From assembly GCA_905478225.1 (NCBI GenBank), contig CAJQHR010000002.1, positions 1-58,726 of the forward strand: a DNA stretch of 58,726 bases, given 5' to 3'. A program made the position numbers and the translations under genes. The stretch is from an uncultured Crocinitomix sp. Lineage in GTDB: Bacteria > Bacteroidota > Bacteroidia > Flavobacteriales_D > Crocinitomicaceae. The notes beneath the pieces are model-generated. The model searched no databases, had not been told where the DNA came from, and saw only the letters and a program-made list of their open reading frames with translations. Position 1 is the first letter of the stretch. Each line of letters starts with the position of its first letter. Below are positions 1 through 9,054 of the stretch, piece by piece.

Positions 1-1029
1 CAAGTTTGATGGTGTGGATAATTTATAACGTTGCCCTTTTGTGTGCAATAAAGCCGCTTGAACACGTGCAGCTTGCCCTTCTGAGAACATAGTAGAGCAA
101 TAAGAGTAATCCATTATATTTTGAACATTGTCTAAAGTTCCACAAGTTTCGCCATATACATCTCCGCAGTTATCCCAACCTATTGTGTTTGGTGTGTCTG
201 CTACCCCATCATCAGTTGAGCAACTTGCCGGATTACCGGGGTTATTATTATTCCCCCAAGGATGTGATAAGTTTAACCAATGACCAGCCTCATGACTTAA
301 GGTATGACGTCGACCTGTGTTGGATGTACCAATAATTCCCATATAATCTGAACGTAAGAAAATTGAACCATACATTCTACCAGCCGGAAACCAGTTTGTT
401 GGGCGAAAAGTGTATCCGCCGTTTCCATTCGGATCACGACAAATAAAAATGTTCATGTATTTGTTTTGGGGCCAAGTGCCATGCTCAGCCTCCACGGCAT
501 CTACAATGGGATGATTGCTGGGGCCTGAATTTCCTTCATCATAGGTTGTTTCAGAATAAGTCCGTGTAATTCCAGAGTGACAATTGCCATCAGGGTCTTT
601 AGTTGCCAATCGAAATTCAATATCGCAATTACCTAGTATACCCTCAAACTCCGGTATGGTCCCTCCTATATCTGGATTATCCATATTGAAATCCAAATTC
701 ATTTGTTCGATACCACTAAAAATCTGTTGCTCTGAAATGTTTTCAGATCCACCCAAGTGAACCACGTGTACAACCACCGGAATCACATAAAGTGACCTGT
801 CATCAGGACTCCAAGATTCTAAATAGTCTTCGTATGCTGCTTGGAATGACTCCTCCTCCTCTTCAAGCATTATGGCAAATTCTGGATAATCAGCCATTAG
901 GCGCTTTGTTTCCACGGATTCACCGCATAAGTTAAATTTTAAATCGTCTTTATGAATGTGCTGTTGGGTCTGCGAATAAGTCACAGCGCTTGCAAAAGCC
1001 AATGTAAGTGCCAGCGTAAATTTTTTCAT
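1..1029 (-). CDS. Secreted M43-type zinc metalloprotease (5' complete, 3' end runs off the window)
   Basis: The frame starts at an ATG at 1029 and stays open for 343 codons to the window edge, so the C-terminus is missing. A signal peptide (MKKFTLALTLAFASAVTYSQ) comes first. The zinc site HEAGHWLNLSH lies near residue 245 and has the extended HExxHxxxxxH metzincin form. A downstream NIMDYSYC segment supplies the Met-turn. These are the marks of the pappalysin (M43) family, whose Bacteroidota members are secreted proteases and often carry a T9SS sorting domain at the C-terminus; that end lies outside the window, so T9SS export cannot be confirmed. The Cys-rich stretch before the Met-turn (CSTDDGVADTPNT) also fits M43. 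A promoter probably lies in 1030-1123, the only gap before the SDR gene. Confidence 0.88.
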   Translation of the reverse strand, partial: MKKFTLALTLAFASAVTYSQTQQHIHKDDLKFNLCGESVETKRLMADYPEFAIMLEEEEESFQAAYEDYLESWSPDDRSLYVIPVVVHVVHLGGSENISEQQIFSGIEQMNLDFNMDNPDIGGTIPEFEGILGNCDIEFRLATKDPDGNCHSGITRTYSETTYDEGNSGPSNHPIVDAVEAEHGTWPQNKYMNIFICRDPNGNGGYTFRPTNWFPAGRMYGSIFLRSDYMGIIGTSNTGRRHTLSHEAGHWLNLSHPWGNNNNPGNPASCSTDDGVADTPNTIGWDNCGDVYGETCGTLDNVQNIMDYSYCSTMFSEGQAARVQAALLHTKGQRYKLSTPSNL

Positions 1030-1123
1030 GTTAATTTATTAAATGCGTTTTGAGGCGCGTCGCAAGATAAGTAAAATATATCAAGACTACTTCAGGTAAC
1101 AACTAAAGTGGGTAAATTGTTTA

Positions 1124-1900
1124 TTAAAAGGGAACACAATAATGCACAATTGCCAAAATAGATAGACGGATGAATAAAAAAACTCTTACAGAAATTACAG
1201 TTTCAGGGAATTTTAACGGATACTTAATGACCTTAAAAATCTTTTCAGCTACTGTTTTTGGGTCGGTTAATTCATTGTCATTTTTCAAACTCACAAAGCG
1301 GTCTAATAATTTAAAATTAGCAGGATTAGCCTTGCGAATTTCGGCTTGCATTTGCGTGTCTACCACGCCTGGTGCAATTGCATGAACATGCCAGTTTTTA
1401 ATACCACGCGCTTCAAATTCTTCCCCAGTTGTTCTGCTAAAAAGATCCAATGCGGCCTTTGAAGCACAATAACTCGCCCAAGCATCAATGGGTTGCTTCC
1501 CTGCTCCGGAACTAATATTAATAATATGCCCTTTTTTCACCGTTTTTGAATAGGTTTTTAAAAACTTATTCATCAAAATTTGAGGAGCAATGGTGTTGAC
1601 GTTAATGACTTTTTGAATAGAGCTGTCAGAAACCTGTCCTACAGGAGATACCTCTCCAATTATCCCGGCATTATTAATGAGTAAGACTTCGTCAGACACT
1701 TCCGTAAACTGAAAATTTTGGACCGCCGCGACATCATTTAAGTCAATCGAAATAGACATAAAATTCACACGTTCAGGGACAGGTGTGCGCACCATACCAA
1801 TAATTTGATAGTCCTGATTAAGGAGCAAATCTACTAGTGCGCCACCAATTCCTCTGGAAGAACCTGTTATGTAGGCCAGCTTATTTTGTCGGGCAGCCAT
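1124..1900 (-). CDS. Short-chain dehydrogenase/reductase (SDR)
   Basis: Classical SDR of 258 residues. The NAD(P)-binding motif TGSSRGIG is at residues 12-19, NNAG is near residue 76, and the catalytic Ser with YxxxK (SSGAG ... YCASK) is near residues 130-148. The overall pattern resembles the sepiapterin/benzil reductase branch (YueD-like), but the substrate cannot be told from sequence. The ATG overlaps the 3' end of the rhodanese gene by 20 bases, which suggests translational coupling in a metB-rhodanese-SDR run. The last 19 or so residues after ISVR are strongly hydrophobic (VFLFIRLSILAIVHYC), unlike the usual SDR end, so a small frameshift near 1180 may have changed the tail. Confidence 0.85.
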   Translation of the reverse strand: MAARQNKLAYITGSSRGIGGALVDLLLNQDYQIIGMVRTPVPERVNFMSISIDLNDVAAVQNFQFTEVSDEVLLINNAGIIGEVSPVGQVSDSSIQKVINVNTIAPQILMNKFLKTYSKTVKKGHIINISSGAGKQPIDAWASYCASKAALDLFSRTTGEEFEARGIKNWHVHAIAPGVVDTQMQAEIRKANPANFKLLDRFVSLKNDNELTDPKTVAEKIFKVIKYPLKFPETVISVRVFLFIRLSILAIVHYCVPF

Positions 1901-2195
1901 TGCTCATCCAACCCATTATTCCGCCTTGCAAGTTTTTAACGTTTGCATAACCATTCATTGCTAAAAATTGGCAAGCCTGCATACTTCTTGCGCCACTTCT
2001 GCAACCAACTATGACGCTTGCGTCTTTCGCAATTTCAGACATTCTTGTTTGAATTTGTCCCAATGGAATTTGTAATTGACCTTCGATCGCATATGAAACT
2101 TCATCAATTTCATAGGGTTCTCTTACATCAACAAAAATTGAGCCGCGCTTAACTGCTGCTTGCACATCATTTGGGTTCATTTCCTCTATATTCAT
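1881..2195 (-). CDS. Single-domain rhodanese-like sulfurtransferase
   Basis: A 104-residue single rhodanese domain. It has the entry motif VDVREPYE near residue 23 and an active-site loop CRSGARS near residue 64, whose Cys would carry the persulfide. It probably handles sulfane sulfur in the cytoplasm; no signal peptide is visible. It sits 6 bases downstream of a cystathionine gamma-synthase/lyase-like gene and overlaps the following SDR, so it is likely co-transcribed with sulfur amino-acid metabolism. The specific sulfur acceptor is unknown. The start ATG at 2195 gives a normal family length. Confidence 0.85.
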   Translation of the reverse strand: MNIEEMNPNDVQAAVKRGSIFVDVREPYEIDEVSYAIEGQLQIPLGQIQTRMSEIAKDASVIVGCRSGARSMQACQFLAMNGYANVKNLQGGIMGWMSNGCPTK

Positions 2196-2201
2196 ATTTC
2201 T

Positions 2202-3341
2202 TTATTTTAAAGCTTGTTCTAAATCTGCAATTAAATCATCAACATCCTCTATTCCTACGCTCAGTCGAATTAATGAATCAACTACTCCTATTTTTTCTCT
2301 TTCTTCTTTTGGGATTGCACCATGTGTCATTGTTGCAGGGTGACCAATTAATGATTCAACACCCCCCAAAGACTCTGCTAAAGCAAATACCGTTACTTTT
2401 TTCAACATCTCCAAGGCGTTTTCCATTTTATTCCCTACGAAATTAAATGAAATCATACCACCGAAACCACGCATTTGTGCTTTTGCAACTTTATGGTTCT
2501 CATGCGTTTCAAATCCTGGCCAGTGCACATCTCCAACTCGGGGATGAGCAGCTAAAAATTTTGCAAGTTTTTCGCCATTTTCGCAATGACGCTGCATTCG
2601 AATATGCAAAGTTTTGATTCCTCTTAAAACTAAAAAACAATCCATTGGTGCTGTTACTGCACCGCTCGAATTTTGAATTCTATAAATTTCTTTTGCTATC
2701 TCACCATCATTACAAACCAATGCGCCCATTACAACGTCTGAGTGTCCACCCAAATATTTTGTAACGGAATGCATGACAATATCCGCACCTAAATCTAATG
2801 GATTTTGCAAATATGGAGTAGCGAACGTATTGTCTATTGCTAATATTGCATTGTATTGTTTGGCAACTTTAGAGGCAGCAACAATATCAATAACATTCAT
2901 CATGGGGTTGGTGGGGGTTTCTACCCAAATTAATTTTGTGTTTTCATTGCAATATTCACCTATACTCTCGGCGTTTTGCATCCCAATAAAATGAAATTTG
3001 ATCCCATATTTTTCAAAAATTGTTTTGAAAATACGATATGTACCGCCATATAAATCATTTGTTGAAACAACTTCATCCCCCGGGTTAAGCATTTTTAAAA
3101 TGCAATCAATTGCAGCCATTCCAGAACCAAAACAGGCTCCAAATTTACCGTTTTCTATTGCGGCTAGGTTTTTTTCCAAGGCATGGCGGGTAGGATTTTG
3201 GGTGCGGGAATATGAATAGCCTTTATTCACTCCAATTTCTGGCTGAACATAAGTGCTAGTCTGATAAATCGGAGTCATAATTGCTCCTGTTGATTCATCT
3301 GGATGAACGCCGGCGTGAATTGCTTTTGTTCCAAATTTCAT
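2202..3341 (-). CDS. metB: Cystathionine gamma-synthase/lyase-family PLP enzyme
   Basis: A Cys/Met-metabolism PLP-dependent enzyme of 379 residues. The PLP lysine is in the motif HSVTKYLGGHSD near residue 192. Family signatures YSRTQNPTR (residues 43-51) and the C-terminal RLSVGIED are present. It would make cystathionine from an activated homoserine and cysteine, or cleave cystathionine; sequence alone does not separate MetB from gamma-lyase activity. The frame is open back to a TTG at 3356, but the ATG at 3341 (MKFGTKAIHAG) matches the family N-terminus and is preferred. It heads the metB-rhodanese-SDR run, with a TAnnTTTG box 38 bases upstream. Confidence 0.88.
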   Translation of the reverse strand: MKFGTKAIHAGVHPDESTGAIMTPIYQTSTYVQPEIGVNKGYSYSRTQNPTRHALEKNLAAIENGKFGACFGSGMAAIDCILKMLNPGDEVVSTNDLYGGTYRIFKTIFEKYGIKFHFIGMQNAESIGEYCNENTKLIWVETPTNPMMNVIDIVAASKVAKQYNAILAIDNTFATPYLQNPLDLGADIVMHSVTKYLGGHSDVVMGALVCNDGEIAKEIYRIQNSSGAVTAPMDCFLVLRGIKTLHIRMQRHCENGEKLAKFLAAHPRVGDVHWPGFETHENHKVAKAQMRGFGGMISFNFVGNKMENALEMLKKVTVFALAESLGGVESLIGHPATMTHGAIPKEEREKIGVVDSLIRLSVGIEDVDDLIADLEQALK

Positions 3342-3378
3342 TTTACCCTCTTCCAAGTACTCGTTTATTAAAACAGGA

Positions 3379-3386
3379 CAAAATTA
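3379..3386 (-). promoter_or_regulatory. Bacteroidota -7 box (TAATTTTG) upstream of metB
   Basis: On the minus strand the box reads TAATTTTG and fits the Bacteroidota sigma-A consensus TAnnTTTG. It lies 38 bases before the preferred metB ATG at 3341. No clear TTG -33 element was found at the ideal 19-base spacing, so this is a partial match. Confidence 0.45.
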
Positions 3387-3441
3387 CTCATTAAATGTCT
3401 ATTTTTAGGGGACTTAATTTAAAATAAGACATTCATATAAC

Positions 3442-4467
3442 ATGAAAAAGTATTTTTTAATCTTAATGATTTCATTTGTAGGATTTTCAAAGGCTAATGC
3501 GCAAGATTTTACTCATGTTGAACCTTGGGAGGAAGAGTCTTTCTTTGTTGATGAAGAAATATTGGATTCAGGGGGCATATTTACTTTTTGGGGACTTTAT
3601 TTTGCATTAGGGAGCTATGAATTAATTGATACAAATAATGCTTGGAGTCATGAGATAACAGCCGAATTAATGGAGTAAAACAAGGTTAGACTTGCTGCGA
3701 TTTCCGCTTATATGTTACACCACCCGACTTACATCATTGAGATTGGAAAGCACAGAGATTGTAGAGAAAGCAGTGCAAGTTAGAGAATATGGACTTATCG
3801 AAGAGCTAAAACAATTGTAGAAAAATTAGTCAAACTAGGAATAGAAGATGATCGTTTAATCCCAAAAGGGTTTGAAGAAAGTCAGCCCTATAATGACAAC
3901 GGAACGCTTTTAACTTGTGAATACATTACCAGTCATTCGAAAATGGAAGCGGAGGAAATGCACAATAAAAATCGAAGATTTCAGCTTTTGTTACTGAGTA
4001 AAGATTATGTGGTTGAGGCAAAGGATTCAATTAGTTTTTTAGTACATTCTGTATTAGACAATGAAGCACCTTTTGTCAGTTACGAAATTCTATTCGAACT
4101 CCTAAGCTTTGAATTGATTGATTCGAACAATCATCATATAGTGGCAATTGTCGATTATATGAAGCAAAATCCAACTTATAAAATGGAGGTTGGTGTGCAC
4201 TCCGATTGCAGAGCAAGTGAGACTCTGTCTACAAATTTGTCGCAAAGTCGGGCGCAATGCATCAAAAGAGAGTTGATTGAACTCGGTATAGATCCAAGAA
4301 GAATAACTGCGGTTGGTTATCAAGGAAAGGTGCCATTAGTGGAGGGCGGAATCGAATTAAATTGTGATTATATCGCGAAGCAACCCCTACTCAAAGCCGG
4401 TTCATTGTATCAAAAAAGTCGCCGTGTTGAATTTAAAGTAAAGAGGAAGGATTTTGAACAGCATTAG
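3442..4467 (+). pseudogene. Secreted protein with two OmpA-like domains, broken by two in-frame stops
   Basis: A single reading frame runs from ATG 3442 (signal peptide MKKYFLILMISFVGFSKANAQ) to TAA 4467. It is interrupted only by TAA at 3676-3678 and TAG at 3781-3783; there is no frameshift. Without the stops it would encode about 340 residues with two similar OmpA/peptidoglycan-associating halves. The first half has YELIDTNN, HRDCRESSAS, RRAKTIVEKL and NRRFQ; the second has FELIDSNN, HSDCRASETL, SRAQCIKREL and SRRVEF. The second stop aligns without gaps with a Ser of the second half. The family anchors the envelope to peptidoglycan. I infer a recently inactivated gene; a restart at ATG 3943 could still give a 174-residue fragment with the second domain but no signal peptide. 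Confidence 0.8.
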
Positions 4468-4625
4468 TGGCAATTCACCATGTGTTAATCACTGCTTATT
4501 AGGAAGTTTAAATCTTTTCCCATCTATTGAGGTAGCATTAACCCGGCACTATTATGAAACCTATTCAAATGCTTACCAGATTTATAGGGAGATCGTTTTA
4601 AAAACGTGCTTGAAGAAGTGGTAGA

Positions 4626-7600
4626 TTAAAAGAACGCCCGCAATTCCATTCCGCCCGAATGAATAGTTTTGCTTTCTTCTGATTTACGGCCATTATAATT
4701 GAAGTTAACTTGTAAGTTTTTCGCCACTTTTCGCTGATAAGTGAATCCCCAAGTAAAATTATTGCCCGTTTTTAATCCTTCTAACATTTCAAAAGCTATG
4801 GAAGAGTTAAGTGCGGCATTATAATCGATATTGATATAAACAAAACGCCCCGAAAAACTTCCTTTCTTCACCTGATTGTAACGCAAATCAAATCCAACAT
4901 CTCGAATGGTGGCTTTTTCAGATAACTCCGAATTGTTCTCTTTTTGACTGTATTTTGTATTCAGCGCAATTCTGAACGCACTGCTGGGCTGGTAGGAAAA
5001 TACGGGAGTCGTTTCTAAATATTCAATAAAATAGTTTCTACCAGATGCATAATCACTCGCACTTTTTTTACGGCCTAAAATACTACTGATTCTAACGTTG
5101 AAGTATTTATTTAAATTCCACCTTATCTGTACATCATGAAAGGTGTTGAGACGGGTGTCAAAACCATTGGTTAAAAGTACTTTTGAGCCGTTTTCTTGGT
5201 AGCTATAATTCAAACCAAAAACAGAATTTGTCTTATTAAAATAAACGGTGTTTCTGAATGATGAGCTGATGGAAACCAAACTGGTGTCCGAAATATTGTA
5301 TACGAAAGGATTGAGCAATTGAAAATTGTCCTCATAACTGGTTTTGCGGTTGATTTTGTAGACCGTTTGATTGCTAAAACGTGAAATCAATTTTTTAAAT
5401 CCTTTTGCTGACCGCCAAACCCGTTCGGGCGCTAACGTTAAACTTGTGGTGAACTGATTTGTATATGCTCGCACATAGGTATTTGTTGGAACGAATACCC
5501 GTATATAATTGCCTTGATCTGCAAAAACCGCTATTTCAAATTCTCCCAAATCTTTAATGCCATCATTGTTATAATCAATCCAAGTATGGGTTCCTTGTCC
5601 TGAATTCACTTCAATAAAAACAAATTCACGTTTTAATTCTAAACCAGAACCCAACTCATAAAAACTGCTGGAAGAAACAGCACCTTTCCACAAACGCATA
5701 ACATGTTCTAAACGATTTAAGATGGTGTTTTCGGGTTTAGAAAGAAATAATGTGCTATCCAGCACATTCAACCTACGGTAATTCACATTTAGGCGCAATA
5801 CATTGTTCGGATTCCCAGTGAGCCCAGTCTCTAAACCAATATTTTGTGCTTTAGCGGAGAGGTTGAGCGCCGTTGAATCACTGAACCAATCGTAACGTTC
5901 GCGATAATAAATCTCCAATTGATTTTTGGTAGAATCTGAAGTTGAGATATATGTTTTCCAGTCATAAAAACGGTAAGATGTCATTTCTAAAACGGGGTTG
6001 TCGGCAAACTTTTTATGATTGGTTTCTTGAATGTCAATAAATCCTAATTTAATGTGTTTAAAGCTTTTCGAAAGATCAATTTCGTGCCGCAAAAAATTCG
6101 TTTCTTCGCGTCCATTGGAGAATAATAAACTACCATTTGCTGCAAGGCGCCATCCCTTTTTTTGGATATTCACTGTAGCGTTGTTTCGCACGCCTAAATA
6201 ATCTTGTCCCCAAATAAAATTTTCAAAATTATATCCAAATGAACCCAAATCTTTGCCAATTAATCGAATAGCAGCGTTGGACAAATATTGATCTCCAGAG
6301 TAGGATTGATTTCGTACATTCCAATCACGATCAAATTCAACGCTTCTGAACCATTGGATTTGCCGAAAATTTGGATGATTATATTCAAAATTCGCCAATG
6401 TATTCAACTTCCATTTAGATGAATCACGCAATTGGTGCAAGGAGTTCCACTTCCATTTTACCGCCATACCTCGATTATCCGCAGCATCTAATGACGAAAA
6501 AGTGTTTTTATCTTGCGTAGAAAGCGCCACTTCAATGGACGACTTTATATTCTCAGTAAAGAGATACTCCGTTCCAACCGTATACATTTGTTTTTTCTGT
6601 GGCGCAATCAGCAATTGAATGGGGGCATAATTTCCTTGAGAAACTCCTCCAACAGGTTCAACCCATTTATAAACTCTTCCACTTGCTGTAAAACGGGCGA
6701 AAACATAGTCACCTTGCCCTTCACCCACTTCCGAGAAAAATGCTTGAAAATAGGCCAAGTTCGGATCAACTGAAAAAACTAAAACAGAATCGTATCCCAA
6801 CGAATCAATCATTCGATAAAGGACTCTGTTTTCGGAATATCCAACACTGTCAATACTGTTTGAAAAAGCGTCCATTAAACTATCGCCCGCTTGACTTAAA
6901 ATGAGTTTTTTTTCATTCGACAGGTTTTGTTGTATCGTTTGGTTTTTGGCATCTTGCTCCGAATAAATATTGACCCACGAATGATATTTTTCGCCTTGAA
7001 ATTCTGCATTATATGCCAAAAGTGAACGAGCATAATTTAAATCTGAATATTGAAATTCAATGACCATTCGCACATCTTTTGTAATTAAATTATTGGCTGT
7101 AAACGTAACTTCAGCTGTGTTGTAATCAATGATATAATCAAATTCTTGGCCTCGTGTCATTAACTTGCCGTCGAGATACACCTTTTCGGTTCCTGCCAAA
7201 ATCACAATAAATGTTTCATTCTCCGCTCCTCTCAACCTATACGGCCCTTGATTCCCTTCAACGCCTTGTATTATATTACGTGCAAATTTACCTTTTGAAA
7301 ATGCGCCACTTACTTTATGTTTTGCTTTTCCAGATAGACCAACCAAATCCATGTCATGATATGCCTCCACTGAAACTCCTTGGGTTCTTTTATTATAATT
7401 TAAAAAATATCCAGTAGGGTTTTTTAACCAAAAATCACCCCCAATAACAGCAAAATTATCGTTGTAAACTTTGAGAAATACTTGGTCAAATTCCTGCAGT
7501 TTTTGTGTGTTTCCAGAAGGTTGAAAAGGCACATTATCATCAGATATCGATCCTTTTAAAAATATATTGGGCGCAATTTGCCCATCTAATTGCAAGTTTA

Positions 7601-8087
7601 GGGTGGACTGTAAAGAAAGATTTTGCGTATTACCAATGGTAACACCACGTGATATACTGCCTTGTTTGTTCAGCCTAGAAGAACCAAATAGATCTTGATT
7701 ATGATTCGCTGAAGAAACCGAATAAAGAAATGGATCAAATTGCGTCACTGTGTCAGACACAATGAGGTCTTTGGATTTATGGCTAAAGTCGCTATTGAGG
7801 TCAAAAGGAGTCCGTTCGTAGCTTATTTCAAATTTACCTTTTATGCTACCCGGTAGAAATAATTTGGCATGAATAGGATCCAAATAATAGCTGTTAGATT
7901 TGAGGGGCACGCCGTCAATACGCAGTTCAAAACCTGTTCTGTAGACAGAAACGTTGTCAAATTGAACGGTATCATTCGCAAGATAAATCGACTTCACAAT
8001 TTTATCTTGTGCAAACGTAGATTGGGTACACCAAAAAAGGAGAAATAATGATATGTTTAAGAGGTATTTAACCAAACCTATTTTCAA
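4626..8087 (-). CDS. Large outer-membrane beta-barrel/surface protein, conserved unknown
   Basis: An intact frame of 1153 residues with a signal peptide (residues 1-27, ending TFAQ). The rest is rich in alternating beta-strand segments with many Tyr, Asn, Ser and aromatic residues and ends in the aromatic tail ELRAFF, typical of outer-membrane barrels. A stretch near residues 170-240 with DDNVPFQPSGNTQKLQEFD and GGDFWLKNPTGYFLNY recalls segments of very large Bacteroidota surface proteins of the SprA type, but the protein is much shorter and this similarity is from memory only. A Ca-binding-like loop DYNNDGIKDLGEFE lies near residue 840. It stands alone, with no partner gene on its strand. 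Function unknown; a role in the outer membrane is likely. Confidence 0.75.
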   Translation of the reverse strand: MKIGLVKYLLNISLFLLFWCTQSTFAQDKIVKSIYLANDTVQFDNVSVYRTGFELRIDGVPLKSNSYYLDPIHAKLFLPGSIKGKFEISYERTPFDLNSDFSHKSKDLIVSDTVTQFDPFLYSVSSANHNQDLFGSSRLNKQGSISRGVTIGNTQNLSLQSTLNLQLDGQIAPNIFLKGSISDDNVPFQPSGNTQKLQEFDQVFLKVYNDNFAVIGGDFWLKNPTGYFLNYNKRTQGVSVEAYHDMDLVGLSGKAKHKVSGAFSKGKFARNIIQGVEGNQGPYRLRGAENETFIVILAGTEKVYLDGKLMTRGQEFDYIIDYNTAEVTFTANNLITKDVRMVIEFQYSDLNYARSLLAYNAEFQGEKYHSWVNIYSEQDAKNQTIQQNLSNEKKLILSQAGDSLMDAFSNSIDSVGYSENRVLYRMIDSLGYDSVLVFSVDPNLAYFQAFFSEVGEGQGDYVFARFTASGRVYKWVEPVGGVSQGNYAPIQLLIAPQKKQMYTVGTEYLFTENIKSSIEVALSTQDKNTFSSLDAADNRGMAVKWKWNSLHQLRDSSKWKLNTLANFEYNHPNFRQIQWFRSVEFDRDWNVRNQSYSGDQYLSNAAIRLIGKDLGSFGYNFENFIWGQDYLGVRNNATVNIQKKGWRLAANGSLLFSNGREETNFLRHEIDLSKSFKHIKLGFIDIQETNHKKFADNPVLEMTSYRFYDWKTYISTSDSTKNQLEIYYRERYDWFSDSTALNLSAKAQNIGLETGLTGNPNNVLRLNVNYRRLNVLDSTLFLSKPENTILNRLEHVMRLWKGAVSSSSFYELGSGLELKREFVFIEVNSGQGTHTWIDYNNDGIKDLGEFEIAVFADQGNYIRVFVPTNTYVRAYTNQFTTSLTLAPERVWRSAKGFKKLISRFSNQTVYKINRKTSYEDNFQLLNPFVYNISDTSLVSISSSFRNTVYFNKTNSVFGLNYSYQENGSKVLLTNGFDTRLNTFHDVQIRWNLNKYFNVRISSILGRKKSASDYASGRNYFIEYLETTPVFSYQPSSAFRIALNTKYSQKENNSELSEKATIRDVGFDLRYNQVKKGSFSGRFVYINIDYNAALNSSIAFEMLEGLKTGNNFTWGFTYQRKVAKNLQVNFNYNGRKSEESKTIHSGGMELRAFF

Positions 8088-8348
8088 TAGAAAGTATAAA
8101 GATATACGGATTTATCGATCGAAAATTGCAAATGCAAGGCTCTGGCAGAAAGAATATGCGATTAATAAGGATAGAAACTCGCTGAATTTTATGGGATTTT
8201 GAATGAATTTGGAGCCGAGTAAACTATGATAGTTTATCCGGCTTTCGAACTCTAACCCTACTCCTCACATCTCTATAACGGTTTATGATTTTTGGTTACA
8301 GGATTGTTTTATTTTGAAAATTGACTGAGATTTTCTGTATCTTCAAGC

Positions 8349-8735
8349 ATGCTTTCAATGAAAATGAGGTGGGTCCGATTTGCAGATTCTTTTGAAGAAT
8401 TGCAAGAAGAATTAAATCAACGTGTATGTGCGCCAATTTTGGTTGATGGGAGAGGGTTTTTGTTGGTAAAGCACCAGGATAAATATTATTTAGTCAAAAA
8501 TAAATGCCCGCACCAAGGCGCCAAATTAAATAATGCCGTTTGTGAAGACGGAAAAATTGTTTGCCCTTGGCACCGTTATGGCTTTGATCTTGAAACAGGA
8601 AGAGGAGCAGGAATGCATCTAGAAAATTATCCAGTTGAGAAGCGAGAAGATGGGCTTTACGCGGGATTTGAATATTTCAGTTGGTTTTATATGAACTGTA
8701 GCAAGAATTGTTATTTTTGTTCCATAAATCCATAA
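8349..8735 (+). CDS. Rieske [2Fe-2S] ferredoxin-like protein
   Basis: A 128-residue Rieske domain protein. Cluster ligands are C53-x-H55 (CPHQG) and C72-x2-H75 (CPWH), with the GFDLETGRG segment after the second box. It resembles the small soluble Rieske proteins related to the NirD or ferredoxin component of oxygenases; no oxygenase or reductase partner is in the window. It has no transmembrane segment. Alternative starts at 8358 and 8364 are possible because three Met residues lie in the first six codons. It precedes the two tRNA genes on the same strand. The last 12 or so residues (YMNCSKNCYFCSINP) are Cys-rich and not typical of the family. Confidence 0.85.
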   Translation: MLSMKMRWVRFADSFEELQEELNQRVCAPILVDGRGFLLVKHQDKYYLVKNKCPHQGAKLNNAVCEDGKIVCPWHRYGFDLETGRGAGMHLENYPVEKREDGLYAGFEYFSWFYMNCSKNCYFCSINP

Positions 8736-8745
8736 GGGATTAGCT

Positions 8746-8793
8746 TACCGATAAAGTCGAAGTACGAACTTCGTTCTGTTCAACTAATCGGTA
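8746..8793 (+). repeat. Nested inverted repeats between the Rieske gene and the tRNAs
   Basis: The outer arms TACCGAT (8746-8752) and ATCGGTA (8787-8793) are perfect inverted repeats. Inside them CGAAGT (8758-8763) and ACTTCG (8768-8773) form a second perfect hairpin. No T-tract follows, so this is not a standard rho-independent terminator. It could be a processing or structural element in the transcript leading to the tRNAs, which begin 20 bases downstream. Confidence 0.5.
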
Positions 8794-8812
8794 CAGGGAA
8801 TTTCACGAATCT

Positions 8813-8886
8813 GGGGGATTAGCTCATTTGGCTAGAGCGCTTCGCTGGCAGTGAAGAGGTGATCGGTTCGAATCCGATATTCTCCA
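8813..8886 (+). tRNA. tRNA-Ala (anticodon GGC)
   Basis: The cloverleaf can be drawn directly. Acceptor GGGGGAT pairs with ATTCTCC and includes the G3-U70 pair that identifies alanine tRNAs. The D stem is GCTC/GAGC, the anticodon stem CTTCG/TGAAG has loop CTGGCAG (anticodon GGC), and the T stem is ATCGG/CCGAT with loop TTCGAAT. Discriminator is A, and CCA is not fully encoded. Confidence 0.95.
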
Positions 8887-8936
8887 CAAGGCCCTTTGAA
8901 ACTCGATTTTAGAGTGGAGGAGGGCTTTTGTACTTC

Positions 8937-9011
8937 GGGTTATTAGCTCAGTTGGTTCAGAGCACTGCCTTGACAGGGCAGGGGTCACTGGTTCGAATCC
9001 AGTATAGCCCA
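8937..9011 (+). tRNA. tRNA-Val (anticodon GAC)
   Basis: Acceptor GGGTTAT pairs with ATAGCCC. The D stem is GCTC/GAGC. The anticodon stem CTGCC/GGCAG encloses loop TTGACAG, giving anticodon GAC (valine GUC/GUU). The T arm is ACTGG/CCAGT with TTCGAAT. It lies 50 bases after tRNA-Ala and is probably co-transcribed with it, ending at the terminator that follows. Confidence 0.95.
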
Positions 9012-9018
9012 CAATACG

Positions 9019-9054
9019 AGACAAGTCGATTTTTTTATCGTCTTGTCTTTTTTT
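9019..9054 (+). terminator. Rho-independent terminator of the tRNA operon
   Basis: Arms AGACAAGTCGAT (9019-9030) and ATCGTCTTGTCT (9037-9048) pair with one mismatch around a T6 loop, and a T-rich tract runs to 9054. It lies 8 bases after tRNA-Val. Confidence 0.85.

Noticed and set aside
8746-8793. Nested hairpins as a terminator of the Rieske gene
   Set aside because: No T-tract follows either stem, so I list it only as a structured repeat.
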